Origin: Corynebacterium urinipleomorphum
Lineage (GTDB): Bacteria; Actinomycetota; Actinomycetes; Mycobacteriales; Mycobacteriaceae
Length of the DNA stretch: 64,000 nucleotides
Assembly: GCF_900155535.1 (NCBI RefSeq)
Contig: NZ_LT706965.1
Coordinates: 509,393 to 573,392, forward strand
Direction of reading: 5' to 3'
The notes beneath the pieces were generated by a model. The model had not been told where the DNA came from. It did not search any database and saw only the letters and a list, made by a program, of their open reading frames with translations. The stretch's first letter is position 1. Each line of letters begins with the position of its first letter. Shown piece after piece: positions 1 to 9,436 of the stretch. Both the position numbers and the translations under genes were made by a program.

Positions 1-636
1 TTCGCGCAGTTTCTCCACGGCCGTCGCCGGGTCGTCCGCCCCGAACACCGCCGAACCGGCCACGAAGGATTCCACACCGGCTTCGGCCGCCTGGGCGATG
101 GTGGATTCGCCGATGCCGCCGTCGATGCCGATGATCGTCGATAAGCCGGCGTCTGCGATGTGCTCGCGCAAGGTGACCACCTTGCTCAAGACCTCCGGCA
201 TGAACTTCTGGCCGCCGAAGCCGGGCTCGACGCTCATGACCATGACTTCCTCGAAGTGCTCGAGGTCGTCGAGGTAGGGCTCGATCGGCGTGCCGGGCTT
301 GATGGCAAAACCTGCCTCAACGCCGAGGTCATGCAGCTTTTTCGCGGCCTCGACGTGGTCGTTCGTCGCTTCAATGTGGAAGACCAGGCGGTCGCCGCCG
401 GCGTCGATGTAGGTCTCGAACCAGGCTTCAGGCTCCTCGATCATCATGTGGATATCCAGGAACTGGTCGGTGACGCGGTTGACGGCCTTGGTCACGTCCG
501 GGCCGAAGGAGAGGTTGGGCACGAAGTGGCCGTCCATGATGTCCACGTGGATGAGGTCAGCGGTGGGGACTTTCTCCACGTCCGCGCCGAGTGCGGCGTA
601 GTCGGCGGCCAGGATCGACGGGGCGATGTAGATCAT
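1..636 (-). CDS. rpe: Ribulose-phosphate 3-epimerase (3' end cut by window)
   Basis: This enzyme interconverts ribulose 5-phosphate and xylulose 5-phosphate in the cytosolic pentose phosphate pathway. The visible 212 residues begin with the family start MIYIAPSILAADYA. They carry the metal-site segment HVDIMDGHFVPN (about residues 30-41), a DIHMM histidine, the phosphate-loop stretch VEPGFGGQKF and the DGG motif. A family member is about 220 residues long, so only the last few codons are missing past base 1. The ATG at 636 overlaps the rsmB stop as ATGA, which suggests translational coupling. A copy of the GCTTATCGACG word lies inside the gene at 136-146. Confidence 0.96.
   Translation of the reverse strand, partial: MIYIAPSILAADYAALGADVEKVPTADLIHVDIMDGHFVPNLSFGPDVTKAVNRVTDQFLDIHMMIEEPEAWFETYIDAGGDRLVFHIEATNDHVEAAKKLHDLGVEAGFAIKPGTPIEPYLDDLEHFEEVMVMSVEPGFGGQKFMPEVLSKVVTLREHIADAGLSTIIGIDGGIGESTIAQAAEAGVESFVAGSAVFGADDPATAVEKLRE
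136..146 (-). repeat. GCTTATCGACG word, copy 1
   Basis: This exact 11-mer lies inside rpe, where it is read as Gly-Leu-Ser-Thr. It is one of 17 dispersed copies in the window (see findings). Confidence 0.85.
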
Positions 637-2102
637 GACTTCATCTTACGGAGAACGGCCATGAACATCGCGTCGGTGCCATGCCGGTGCGGCCACATCT
701 GCGCGCTCAAGTGCTGGCCGAGCTCGTCCATCTCCGGAATGTAGTCGCGCGCGTCGAGCTCTTCGACGTTGCCCTGCGCCACTTGCTTATCGACGATCCC
801 CCGCGTCTCCCTCACATCCGGCGAGCACGTCGAGTACACGACCACCCCGCCCGGCTTCGCCAGATCGACTGCGGATGCCAGCAGGTCCGATTGGAGAGTG
901 TTCAGGTCGGCGATGTCGTCTTCGGATTTGCGCCAGCGGGCTTCGGGGCGGCGGCGCAGGGCGCCGAGGCCGGAGCAGGGGGCGTCCACAAGCACGCGGT
1001 CGAAGCCCGGCTCCAGTCCGGGGCTCCGGCCGTCGGCGACATGCACCGTGACCGGCAGGCCGTCGGTGCTCTTCCGGATGAGCTCAGCGCGGGTCTCGCC
1101 GACCTCGACGGCGTCGACGTGCGCGCCGTCGATCTCCGCGATGGAGCCCATGAGCGCTGCTTTGCCGCCGGGACCCGCGCACAGGTCGAGCCAGCGGCCC
1201 TGGTCATCGTCCACCGGCACCTCAGTCACGGCGCGGGCGATGAGCTGGGATCCTTCGTCCTGGACCGCAGCCATTCGGTCGCGCACCGGTTCGAGCGAGC
1301 CGGGGTCGCCGCCGTCCGCCAAGTACACGGCGTACGGGCTGTAGCGCCCCTCGTCCCCACCAGTGACAAGGGCGAGTTCCTCCGCCGACATCTCGCCTGG
1401 TCGGGCAACGAGGTGCACGATGGGGCGCTGCGAATCGGCCTCGAGCGCCGCTTCGAGCTCGTCCTTCCCCACGACCCGAGCGAAAGACTGCGCGATCCAC
1501 TCTGGGTGCGCAGTGCGGAACGCCACTGCGGCGACCGCGTCATCTGGGGTGAGTTTGTCCATCCACGCCTCGGCGCTCGTGCGCGAGACCGTGCGCAGAA
1601 TGCCGTTGACGAAGCCTTTCGCTTTACCGGCACCAGCGGCCTCGGCGAGCCGGACGGAGGTGTCCACCGCGGCGTGGTCGTCGACGCGTGTGAACAGGAG
1701 CTGGTAGGTGCCCAACCGCAGGGCGGTGAGGACTGCTGGATCGAGGTCGTTCAGACTGCGGGACGAGCAGTCGGCGATCACCGCGTCGAGGACCCCCAAG
1801 GAGCGCAGCGTGCCGTAGGCGATCTCGGTGGCGAAGGCCGCGTCGCGGCCCTTGATCTTTCGCTCGCGGAGGATCTGGGGCAGAACGAGGTTGCCGAAGG
1901 CGTCCTCTGTTTCCACCCGCAGCACAGCGTCGAAGGCGGCCTGGCGCGCGGGGTCTCCGATGTCGGCGGTCGCGCTCGGGTTGCGCCGCGGGGCGTCGTC
2001 ACGCGTGCTCTTTTTCACCGGGCGCTGGCTCTGCCCGTGCACCGCTTCTTGCTCGGCCTGCTCCTTCGCGCGTTTCGTGCGGGACCGGAATCCTCCGCTC
2101 AC
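633..2102 (-). CDS. rsmB: 16S rRNA m5C967 methyltransferase RsmB/Fmu family
   Basis: This is a SAM-dependent RNA cytosine-5 methyltransferase that probably modifies C967 of 16S rRNA. A charged N-terminal tail of about 50 residues precedes a NusB-like RNA-binding domain (about residues 52-180). The Rossmann methyltransferase domain follows, with the SAM motif LDLCAGPGGKAALM, the catalytic cysteine motif DAPCSGLG and the second cysteine motif YSTCSPDV. The 489-residue length is somewhat longer than E. coli RsmB (about 430), because of the tail. The GTG start overlaps the fmt stop as GTGA, and its own stop overlaps rpe, so fmt-rsmB-rpe look co-translated. Confidence 0.94.
   Translation of the reverse strand: MSGGFRSRTKRAKEQAEQEAVHGQSQRPVKKSTRDDAPRRNPSATADIGDPARQAAFDAVLRVETEDAFGNLVLPQILRERKIKGRDAAFATEIAYGTLRSLGVLDAVIADCSSRSLNDLDPAVLTALRLGTYQLLFTRVDDHAAVDTSVRLAEAAGAGKAKGFVNGILRTVSRTSAEAWMDKLTPDDAVAAVAFRTAHPEWIAQSFARVVGKDELEAALEADSQRPIVHLVARPGEMSAEELALVTGGDEGRYSPYAVYLADGGDPGSLEPVRDRMAAVQDEGSQLIARAVTEVPVDDDQGRWLDLCAGPGGKAALMGSIAEIDGAHVDAVEVGETRAELIRKSTDGLPVTVHVADGRSPGLEPGFDRVLVDAPCSGLGALRRRPEARWRKSEDDIADLNTLQSDLLASAVDLAKPGGVVVYSTCSPDVRETRGIVDKQVAQGNVEELDARDYIPEMDELGQHLSAQMWPHRHGTDAMFMAVLRKMKS
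785..795 (+). repeat. GCTTATCGACG word, copy 2
   Basis: This exact 11-mer lies antisense within rsmB, where the gene reads it as Val-Asp-Lys. Confidence 0.85.
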
Positions 2103-3025
2103 TCGAACCTCACTCCCTTAGTGTCCTGGAGCCCGCGAGCCCAATCGGCTGCGGACATCATCTTCTTTCCTGGCGGCTGGATGGTGTCGAGCACGACCGC
2201 CTCCGTCCCAGTTCCGACCCGCACAGAATTCTTGGTCACCTCGAGCTGGCCGGGTTCGAGGGCCTGCGCTTCTGCGTCGAGGCGGACGGGGCTGACCTTC
2301 ACGCGGTCACCGTTCAGCGTGGTCCACGCGCCCGGGCCCGGGGTGTAAGCGCGGATCGAACGGTCAATGTCCTCGGCGGCTGCGGTCCAGTCGATACGCG
2401 CGTCGTCCTTGCTGATCTTCGGCGCGTACGTGGCATCTCCTTCCTGGGGCGTGAACGTGGAGTGCCCGGTGGCCAGGTCGTCCATCGTCCGAACAAGCAG
2501 ATCGCCGCCGGAATAGGCCAGTCGGGTGAGCAGGTCGTCAGCGGTGTCGTCCGCCTGGATCAGCTCCGGTTCCTGCAGCAGGATGTCACCGGTGTCCAAT
2601 CCGGCATCAATACGGAACGTGGTCGCACCGCTGTACTCGTCGCCGTGAAGAATGCCTGCCTGTACCGGGGCGGCACCGCGCCACCGCGGGAGCAGCGAGA
2701 AGTGCAGGTTGATCCACCCGTGTGTGGGAATGTCCAGGAAATCCTCGGGAATCAAGTTGCCGTAGGCGACAACGGGAATCGCGTCGGGCGCAAGCTCCTT
2801 CAGAGTGGCCTTGACTTCCTCGTTCCCTTTGAGCTTCTCCGGCGTGAGCACCTCAATACCGTGCTTCTGCGCCAGCGCCTTCACCGGGGACGGGTGAAGC
2901 GTCCGGCCCCGCCCCTTCTTGGCGTCGGGGCGGGTAAGCACAGCCACCACTTCGTGTTCGGAGGCGATCAGCTTCTCTAGCGCCACCACCGCCGGCTCCG
3001 GGGTTCCCGCGAAAACTATGCGCAT
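2099..3025 (-). CDS. fmt: Methionyl-tRNA formyltransferase
   Basis: The enzyme transfers a formyl group from 10-formyltetrahydrofolate to initiator Met-tRNA. It begins MRIVFAGTPEPAV, the typical nucleotide-fold start. It contains the formyltransferase active-site region NLHFSLLPRWRGAAPVQ, followed by a C-terminal OB-fold region (about residues 205-308). The 308-residue length is normal for the family. It sits between def and rsmB, so enzymes that add and remove the N-formyl group are encoded side by side. A 36-base gap separates it from def upstream, and it overlaps rsmB by four bases downstream. Confidence 0.97.
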   Translation of the reverse strand: MRIVFAGTPEPAVVALEKLIASEHEVVAVLTRPDAKKGRGRTLHPSPVKALAQKHGIEVLTPEKLKGNEEVKATLKELAPDAIPVVAYGNLIPEDFLDIPTHGWINLHFSLLPRWRGAAPVQAGILHGDEYSGATTFRIDAGLDTGDILLQEPELIQADDTADDLLTRLAYSGGDLLVRTMDDLATGHSTFTPQEGDATYAPKISKDDARIDWTAAAEDIDRSIRAYTPGPGAWTTLNGDRVKVSPVRLDAEAQALEPGQLEVTKNSVRVGTGTEAVVLDTIQPPGKKMMSAADWARGLQDTKGVRFE

Positions 3026-3061
3026 CGTCTCGTCTTCCTCTCTCCTACTTCCCTGGCTTTC

Positions 3062-3571
3062 CTATCCGTTCTGCCCGTCCGTGTACCAGTCCATGCCCCG
3101 GATCATCTGCATAGCTTCTTTCCGCACCTCCGGATCGAGGCGACGGAGGAACAGCACCCCGTCTAGGTGGTCCGTCTCGTGCTGGATGCAACGGGCCAGC
3201 AAACCGTTCGCACGCAGCGCCACGGGCCGGCCGAATTCATCCGATCCACGGGCCAGAACGGTCTCGTGCCGCACCACGTCCGCCTGCAGGTCCGGGATGG
3301 ACAGGCAGCCCTCCGGGCCGACCTGGACCTTATCGTCGACAGGCTCCCACTCCGGGTTGATCAGGGCTCCGCGCATCCCGTCGCAGTCGTACACGAACAC
3401 ACGTTTGGCCAGGCCGATCTGGTTGGCGGCCAAGCCCACGCCTCCGGCATCGTCCATTGTCTTGAGCATGTCGTGGACGAGGCGGATAAGTGCGGCGTCG
3501 AAAAGCTCGATGCGCGAAGCCTGCGTGTTCAAAATCGGATCGCCGAAGATCCTGATGCGGCGGATGGTCAT
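3062..3571 (-). CDS. def: Peptide deformylase
   Basis: This metalloenzyme removes the formyl group from the N-terminal methionine of nascent proteins. All three family motifs are present: GVGLAANQIG (motif 1, about residue 43), EGCLSI with the metal-binding cysteine (motif 2, about residue 88), and QHETDHLDG with the HExxH-type ligands (motif 3, about residue 131). The 169-residue length is standard. It is upstream of fmt in the same direction and probably in one operon with it. The Ile-Arg-Arg-Ile-Arg start is typical of actinobacterial deformylases. Confidence 0.97.
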   Translation of the reverse strand: MTIRRIRIFGDPILNTQASRIELFDAALIRLVHDMLKTMDDAGGVGLAANQIGLAKRVFVYDCDGMRGALINPEWEPVDDKVQVGPEGCLSIPDLQADVVRHETVLARGSDEFGRPVALRANGLLARCIQHETDHLDGVLFLRRLDPEVRKEAMQMIRGMDWYTDGQNG

Positions 3572-3630
3572 GGCTGCCCAGTCTACGTGCCCGGGTGCGG
3601 GGCAGTTACGGCGGCGCGAGATGCTGGAGA

Positions 3631-5658
3631 TTAGCCGATATGCATCGGGTTGACCTGAATTCTCAACGGCAGGTCCTGCTTGCGGGTCGCCCGGTTCACA
3701 GCCGCGGCACGCAACGCTTTGCCCAGCGCGCTACGCGTGGACAACGGTGTGCGGATGAGCACGCGCTGAGCTGGTCCAGCGACACGCTCGTCCCACTCCC
3801 CCGGCAGATCTGCACCGGGCGGAACGTCGACCGGGCCGAGAATATCCACGTCAGCCGGTAAGTCGATGTGTTCCAGGAAGTCGGTGAGCGAATCACGCGG
3901 GCTGTCCACGGCAGCCATGTGAACGGCGGGCGGGAAACGCACCTCGCGGCGCTGCGCGAGCTCAGTTGCGGCGTGCCCCGCCGCATCCCACCGAATGAGG
4001 TGCTGGACAACGGGCAGCGCGGCATCGGCGACAACCACGACTTCACCGCCTTTTCCGTGCGGTGCGACGAGGGTGCACCCCGCCATCCACTTGGCCATCG
4101 TCTCCTCAGCCGCGCGGAGGTCGGGCCGCCCCAGTAGCGCCCATGTGTCCAGCAGAACCGCGGCACCGTATTTCCCGCCGTCGGCGACACGCGGCTCGGC
4201 ACCCGGCGTGGACACCACGATCGCTGGCGCATCGGGCACCTCGGTGAGGATGCGCTCGCCCCACGACGTGATCACTTTCTGCGGAGCGAAAGCCCGGCCA
4301 AGTTCCTCCGCCGTCCTTTGAGTGCCCACAACCACGGCACGGAGACGATGTGAACCGCAATGAGGACACACGTATGAACTGTCCATTCGCCCGCACCATC
4401 GGCACGTCGGCGCCGCGGCCTCGTTTCCGGAAGGCAACCCCAGCGGACCGTTGCAGGCGCGGCACCGGGCGGGGGTGCGGCAGATCCCGCACGCCAACGA
4501 CTGGACATACCCGGCACGCGGCACTTGGAAGAGAACTGGTTTCCCCGCCGACAAAGCCCGCCGAGCAGCCTCGAACGCCACCGAAGGCAACCGGGCGGCA
4601 CCTGCCCGCGGGTCGCGCTCCAGCTCAAAATCACTGTCGCCCGCAGCGTGAATGTGCGGGGACCGTGTGCGAACCGTGGACCGTGGCGCGATCAGGTCGT
4701 GCACCCACCCAGATTCCACGAGCAGCTGAGTCTCCGCGGTGCGGGAGTGCCCGCCGATAATGAGAGAGCATTTCTCTACGGCGGACCGCGTTGTCAACAC
4801 CTCTCGCGCGTGCGTGTACGGCGCACGGGGATCCACCAGGGAATCGTCGCCGTCGAACATCACCACGGCCAACTGCAAGTTCTCCACCGGGGCGAAGCTT
4901 GCGGACCTCGTACCCACCACGAGGCGCCCCTGACCGTGGAGGATGGACAAGAAACGGCTGTAGCGCGCCTGCGGGCCGAGCGAGGCTGTCAGGGTGGTGA
5001 TTTGCCGCGGACCGATGATCTTGCGCAGGGCAGCGTCCACGCGGTCCACATCCGCCTGGTCTGGCACCACAATGAGCACCCCGCCACCGCCGTGCGCGAC
5101 CTTCGTGGCCAGCGTGGCCAATGCGTCGGCCCAATCATCGCCGGGAGCGATCTGCCACGCCGCTCGGGCAACAGTGCCGGCGACCACCGCGTCGACGAAT
5201 GACTCGCCGTGCGTGTACACGCTCCACCCGGACAAGTCGGGTTCCTCGACTTGCCCGAGGTCCTCCCATGGCGTCGATGTATCGGTCGTCTCAGCCTTCA
5301 CGTGGCGGGCGGGAATAGCGGAGCGGATGATGTCCGACCGCGTTCCCGCGTACCGGTCAGCTAGAGCGTCCACCAGCTCGCGCATCCGTTCCGGGTAGAC
5401 AACCTCGGGGGAAACCACCCGCTCAATGAAACGGAGTTTGCCTTCGTGATCGGACTCAGCCACACGGGAAAGCACCAAGGCGTCAACCAGCCGGCCAGCG
5501 AAACGGATGCGCACACGGACCCCCGGTTGCGCATCTGCAGAGTGACTCTCCGAAACCAGATAATCAAAGGTCCTGTCCAGATGCGGAAGTCCCAACAGCG
5601 GAAGCACACGGGCGACTGGGTCGACCGCCGCAGTAGCGCTGTTCGGGTTCTCAGGCAT
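3631..5658 (-). CDS. priA: Primosomal protein N' (PriA), actinobacterial type probably without helicase activity
   Basis: This is the replication-restart protein PriA. The zinc-binding cysteines are clear in the region CGICRTPARCRACNGPL...CRWCG...CPHCGSHRL (about residues 405-455), which is diagnostic of PriA. No intact Walker A GxGKT motif is visible in the central domain. That fits the actinobacterial pattern, in which PriA keeps its DNA-binding scaffold but has lost helicase motifs. I chose the ATG at 5658 (MPENPNSAT, 675 aa), because the ten extra residues of the longer GTG start at 5688 (MVHGAVTLWC) look non-native. It is divergent from the deacetylase gene at 5819. Confidence 0.9.
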   Translation of the reverse strand: MPENPNSATAAVDPVARVLPLLGLPHLDRTFDYLVSESHSADAQPGVRVRIRFAGRLVDALVLSRVAESDHEGKLRFIERVVSPEVVYPERMRELVDALADRYAGTRSDIIRSAIPARHVKAETTDTSTPWEDLGQVEEPDLSGWSVYTHGESFVDAVVAGTVARAAWQIAPGDDWADALATLATKVAHGGGGVLIVVPDQADVDRVDAALRKIIGPRQITTLTASLGPQARYSRFLSILHGQGRLVVGTRSASFAPVENLQLAVVMFDGDDSLVDPRAPYTHAREVLTTRSAVEKCSLIIGGHSRTAETQLLVESGWVHDLIAPRSTVRTRSPHIHAAGDSDFELERDPRAGAARLPSVAFEAARRALSAGKPVLFQVPRAGYVQSLACGICRTPARCRACNGPLGLPSGNEAAAPTCRWCGRMDSSYVCPHCGSHRLRAVVVGTQRTAEELGRAFAPQKVITSWGERILTEVPDAPAIVVSTPGAEPRVADGGKYGAAVLLDTWALLGRPDLRAAEETMAKWMAGCTLVAPHGKGGEVVVVADAALPVVQHLIRWDAAGHAATELAQRREVRFPPAVHMAAVDSPRDSLTDFLEHIDLPADVDILGPVDVPPGADLPGEWDERVAGPAQRVLIRTPLSTRSALGKALRAAAVNRATRKQDLPLRIQVNPMHIG

Positions 5659-5818
5659 GCACCAGAGTGTAACGGCCCCGTGAACCACGCCCTACCGGTC
5701 TGGTGAAACCCTGGACTATTCACCCGAAATTCGTGTGTGATTGCTTGCAGAAAAGGAGCTCCGGACGCATAATCAATTCGTTTTCACTCCTTCTTCGTTT
5801 GAAAGTGCGCGCATCACC

Positions 5819-6757
5819 GTGAAACGCTCCCTCACCGCCTCCTCCCTGGCTTTGATCACCACTGCCTTGATGGTCAGCCCGGCCACGGCTGCTCCGCTGT
5901 CCGGTGCGCCAAGCCCGTCCTTGGAACCGAACACTCTGGCATTGAGTTCACAGGCGGCCCGCAATATCGATTCGGGTGTCCAAAACGGTATGCGCCAGGC
6001 ATTCAACGCGCTCCCGGCCGATGTGCGAAAGGCAATCCCCGGCGAGCTCCGCCCGGTGCAGCACAGCCCCCACCCGCAGACGCAGCCGCTGCCCCAGGCT
6101 CCCTCAATGTGCTTCGACACCAACGGCCGCAAGAAAAAGGCCCCGGAGGCCCCGCCAGCCTGCACGAACACTGTCGCTCTCACCTACGACGACGGCCCAT
6201 CGCCGGAGACGACCAGGCGCTTGCTGGATATCCTCAAGAGCAAGAACGTGAAGGCGACTTTCTTCACCATCGGCGGTAACTCCGATGCCTTCCCGGAAAT
6301 TCTGCGCCGTGAGCGCGACGAGGGACACATTGTGGCGAACCACTCCTACAACCATCCGCAGCTGAATGCGATTGCGGACGAGAGGATCGCTGCGGAGCTG
6401 GACGAGACCGACAAGGCCATCGAGGCTGCACTCGGCTCGAAACCCCGTTGGCTGCGTCCGCCGTACGGCGCCACCGACGAGCGCGTGGCATCTATCGCCG
6501 GCCAGCGTGGGTTGAGTCTCGCCCTGTGGGACGTTGACACTTCGGACTGGCAGAACCGCAACGCAGACATCACTTGCCGCAACGCAGTCGACAACGCTGT
6601 GCCGGGATCGATCATTCTCATGCACGACATTCACCCGAGCACCGTCGACGCTACCGCCTGCATCATCGACGGACTGCGCGAGAAGGGTCTTCGCCCCGTG
6701 ACCTTGGATGAGCTCGTCCAGCCGGTGCCCGGACGCACCTACACCAACGCCGAATAG
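5819..6757 (+). CDS. Secreted polysaccharide deacetylase (NodB/CE4 family)
   Basis: This is a predicted exported carbohydrate esterase that removes N- or O-acetyl groups from peptidoglycan or another cell-wall polysaccharide. I chose GTG 5819 because it gives a clear signal peptide (MKRSLTAS..., hydrophobic core, cleavage near ATAAP). A TTG at 5741 would add 26 unlikely residues. The five CE4 motifs are present: TYDDGP (catalytic Asp plus metal Asp), the NHSYNH histidines, RPPYGA, WDVDTSDW and ILMHD. All catalytic residues appear intact, so the enzyme should be active. The exact substrate cannot be read from sequence. Confidence 0.9.
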   Translation: MKRSLTASSLALITTALMVSPATAAPLSGAPSPSLEPNTLALSSQAARNIDSGVQNGMRQAFNALPADVRKAIPGELRPVQHSPHPQTQPLPQAPSMCFDTNGRKKKAPEAPPACTNTVALTYDDGPSPETTRRLLDILKSKNVKATFFTIGGNSDAFPEILRRERDEGHIVANHSYNHPQLNAIADERIAAELDETDKAIEAALGSKPRWLRPPYGATDERVASIAGQRGLSLALWDVDTSDWQNRNADITCRNAVDNAVPGSIILMHDIHPSTVDATACIIDGLREKGLRPVTLDELVQPVPGRTYTNAE

Positions 6758-6821
6758 CGCTTCCGCCCCAGCATCGACAATCCCCGTTGAGTAAACGGTT
6801 TCGCTGACATAAGTTCGAGGC

Positions 6822-7208
6822 ATGAGTGAATCGGTTGCGGTAGACGTCGATAAGCAAGAAGCCCATAAAGGCGCGCGTACAGGTGCCCAGCGCGCCACTC
6901 CGTACGCGATGTTCGCCGTCTATTTGCTTGGGCCGCTCGTTCTCATTCCCGCCGTAGGCGAAGAGAACGCGGTGATTCCGTCGATCGCCCTCATTTTGGG
7001 CGCTGCTGCGATCTTCGGGTTCATCGACGGCTGGACTTACCGCCCAACCTGGTCTTTCCCGGTTCTTGCGGGCGTTGCTTTCCTCGCCGCGAAATTCCTG
7101 TACTTCAACGACGGGACCGTCATTTATTTCATGGGTGCCGTCCTCGTCGCCGCGGCCGCCACGTTCCTCGCAGGTGCGCTAGCCGGCACTAACCCGAAGG
7201 AAAGCTAA
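6822..7208 (+). CDS. Small four-helix membrane protein, unknown function
   Basis: This 128-residue protein has a charged, soluble N-terminus of about 25 residues followed by four hydrophobic segments (about residues 29-45, 49-67, 74-88 and 100-120). I do not recognise a family. It starts with ATG, and only 3 bases separate its stop from the next gene, so the two are probably translated together and may form a membrane complex. A copy of the GCTTATCGACG word overlaps codons 9-11 (Val-Asp-Lys). The pair is inserted between the deacetylase gene and metK. Confidence 0.75.
   Translation: MSESVAVDVDKQEAHKGARTGAQRATPYAMFAVYLLGPLVLIPAVGEENAVIPSIALILGAAAIFGFIDGWTYRPTWSFPVLAGVAFLAAKFLYFNDGTVIYFMGAVLVAAAATFLAGALAGTNPKES
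6845..6855 (-). repeat. GCTTATCGACG word, copy 3
   Basis: This exact 11-mer lies near the 5' end of the small membrane protein gene, where the gene reads it as Val-Asp-Lys. Confidence 0.85.
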
Positions 7209-7211
7209 ACC

Positions 7212-8150
7212 ATGGAGACCTGGGTTCTCGACCACCCTGACTACGGGCGCATAGAGGTCCGTTCCGGCTTCGACAAAGACTTCCACGCCATCGACCCCGA
7301 CTGGCCGGGAGAGCCACCGGAGAAATTCGCGGACCGACCCGATGCTGGCACACGCGCACCCGCCGACGCGAAGCCATGGCAGCGCATCAAAGAATTCCGC
7401 GACAACCCGCCGCTTCGCTTGGAGGTGCTTGTCGACGGCACCGTGCAGAACCAATACTCTTCCCTCGAACAGGGCTCCAACCGGATTCCCTTGCGCGGCC
7501 CCGGCAAGAAGGACGAGCTGCAAACCTTTATCAGCGTGGGCACCGACCGCGCAAAGCCCCACTTGCGGATTCTGGTGAACACGTTCAAAGACATTTTGCA
7601 GATCGAATTCCGCGAAGGCAGTACCGTCGTCGAATTTGATCCACCAGCTGGGTCGCGCGGAGAACGCCGCCGGGACATCATGCAGTCCAGCCCGGTCAAG
7701 CGGACGCTGATACCCATGGCAGAAGGGTTGGGCAAGGCCGGTTGGGCCATTGCGGTGCTCGTGCTCGGGCCGCTGGTGGGTAAGGTCCTCGACTGGCTGT
7801 CGCAGTTCCTGCCCGACTGGAAGCTGCCGGAGTTCACAACCCCCCACGTGGACCTGCCCGTTCCGAAACTGCCGCAGGTGACCCTGCCGACACCCGGCAT
7901 CGACTTACCCGCGCTGCCCGAGTTACCGGGGTGGGTTCAAGTCCTCATGGAATACACCAAGATCTGGGTGCCCATCGTCATCGGTGTCGTTGTCGGGCTG
8001 ATCGCTTTGCGGAACTACCGTAAGTCCGAAGAGCAGAAGGAAGAGTGGCGCCACGCGAGCAGTGGGCCCCCGGGCACGACGGCCCCCCCGAATGGCGAAG
8101 CAGCCCCAGCTCAGGTTGAGCCGGGGCTGGCGGACGGGCCGAGACTTTAG
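7212..8150 (+). CDS. Two-helix membrane protein with Pro-rich periplasmic-type linker, unknown function
   Basis: This 312-residue protein has three visible parts. The first is a soluble N-terminal domain (about 1-165, rich in charged residues and beta-type segments). A first transmembrane segment (about 176-198) leads into a linker of repeated Leu-Pro units (about 205-245, as in [26 protein letters not shown]). A second transmembrane helix (about 256-275) precedes a charged, Pro/Ala-rich tail. The family is not recognised. The stop codon overlaps that of convergent metK (CTTTAG), and a strong hairpin is embedded in its last codons. An AAGGAAAG ribosome-binding site precedes the ATG. Confidence 0.75.
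   Translation: METWVLDHPDYGRIEVRSGFDKDFHAIDPDWPGEPPEKFADRPDAGTRAPADAKPWQRIKEFRDNPPLRLEVLVDGTVQNQYSSLEQGSNRIPLRGPGKKDELQTFISVGTDRAKPHLRILVNTFKDILQIEFREGSTVVEFDPPAGSRGERRRDIMQSSPVKRTLIPMAEGLGKAGWAIAVLVLGPLVGKVLDWLSQFLPDWKLPEFTTPHVDLPVPKLPQVTLPTPGIDLPALPELPGWVQVLMEYTKIWVPIVIGVVVGLIALRNYRKSEEQKEEWRHASSGPPGTTAPPNGEAAPAQVEPGLADGPRL
8101..8129. terminator. Long hairpin at the convergent gene ends
   Basis: Arms CAGCCCC/GGGGCTG and GCTCA/TGAGC form a 12-pair stem with one mismatch and a 3-base loop, inside the last codons of the 7212-8150 gene. It lies 18 bases before the shared stops of that gene and metK. There is no U-tract, so it may block read-through or exonucleases in both directions rather than act as a classical terminator. 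Confidence 0.45.
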
Positions 8151-9361
8151 AGCCCGGCGGCCGCCTTCAGCTCGTCGACCTTGTCCAGGGCCTCCCACGG
8201 GAAGTCCACGTCGGTGCGACCGAAGTGGCCGTAGGCGGCGGTGTCGGCGTAGATCGGGCGCAGCAGGTCCAGCTCGCGGATGATCGCCGTGGGGCGCAGG
8301 TCGAAGACCTTTTCCACGGCTTGCTGAATCGTCTCGTTGGTCTGGCCTTCGGCGGCGGTGCCGAAGGTTTCCACGTACAAGCCCACTGGAGTAGCTCGGC
8401 CGATGGCGTAAGCGACCTGGACTTCCACGCGCTTGGCCAGACCAGCGGCGACGATGTTCTTAGCCACCCAGCGCATCGCATACGCGGCCGAGCGGTCGAC
8501 CTTTGACGGGTCCTTGCCGGAGAAGGCACCGCCGCCGTGACGGGCCATGCCGCCGTAGGTATCCACGATGATCTTGCGGCCGGTCAGGCCCGCGTCACCC
8601 ATCGGCCCGCCGAGAACGAAGGAACCGGACGGGTTGACCAGCAATTTGGTCTCGGGGGTGTAGAACTGCGTCAACCCAGCGTCCTCCAGCACCCACTCCA
8701 GCACGTGCTCACGCAGTGCAGTCTCGAGGGGTTCGCCGGTGAAGTCCGGGTCGTGCTGCGTGGAGATGACCACGGTGTCCAGATGAACCGGTGTCTCGCC
8801 GTCGTACGCGAAAGTGACCTGTGTCTTGCCGTCCGGGCGCAGCCCCTGGACGATGCTCTCTTTGCGCACCTGCGTGAGGCGGCGTGAGAGGCGGTGCGCT
8901 GTGGAGATGGGCAGCGGCATGAACTCCTCGGTCTCGTCCGTCGCGTAACCGAACATGAGGCCCTGGTCGCCTGCGCCGGACTGATCTTCCTCCCCGGTCG
9001 AGGTATTCGACCGGACTTCGAGGGAATCAGTGACGCCGTCGGAAATCTCGGCGGACTGGTCGCCGATGGCGATATTCACGCCGCAGGTGCGGCCGTCGAA
9101 GCCGACCTCGGAGGAGATGAACCCGATATCGACCAGTTTGTCGCGGACCAGTTTGGCGATGTTGGAGTACGCCTTTGTGGTCACCTCGCCCACAACGTGG
9201 ACCTGGCCGGTAGTCACCAAAGTCTCCACGGCCACACGCGACAGCGGATCCTGCGCAAGCATATCGTCCAGAATCGTGTCCGAGATGGCATCGCAGATCT
9301 TGTCGGGGTGCCCCTCAGTCACGGATTCGCTGGTGAAAAGGCGGTAGAAGGGGTCAGTCAT
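8147..9361 (-). CDS. metK: S-adenosylmethionine synthetase
   Basis: The enzyme makes S-adenosylmethionine from methionine and ATP. It opens with [20 protein letters not shown] (about residues 9-28), which carries the ATP-binding histidine and metal site. It includes the signature hexapeptide GAGDQG ([12 protein letters not shown]) and the P-loop-like [19 protein letters not shown]. The 404-residue length is normal. Its promoter region carries a perfect McbR-type operator at 9437-9452, so it is likely repressed when sulfur metabolites are plentiful. The 3' end overlaps the stop of the convergent membrane protein gene. Confidence 0.98.
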   Translation of the reverse strand: MTDPFYRLFTSESVTEGHPDKICDAISDTILDDMLAQDPLSRVAVETLVTTGQVHVVGEVTTKAYSNIAKLVRDKLVDIGFISSEVGFDGRTCGVNIAIGDQSAEISDGVTDSLEVRSNTSTGEEDQSGAGDQGLMFGYATDETEEFMPLPISTAHRLSRRLTQVRKESIVQGLRPDGKTQVTFAYDGETPVHLDTVVISTQHDPDFTGEPLETALREHVLEWVLEDAGLTQFYTPETKLLVNPSGSFVLGGPMGDAGLTGRKIIVDTYGGMARHGGGAFSGKDPSKVDRSAAYAMRWVAKNIVAAGLAKRVEVQVAYAIGRATPVGLYVETFGTAAEGQTNETIQQAVEKVFDLRPTAIIRELDLLRPIYADTAAYGHFGRTDVDFPWEALDKVDELKAAAGL

Positions 9362-9436
9362 CGTGTACGTGGTCCTTTAAAGTGAGACGGCTGTCTGAAT
9401 TTTTGACACGCGTTCTTCGCGGCGCACCCACAACAA

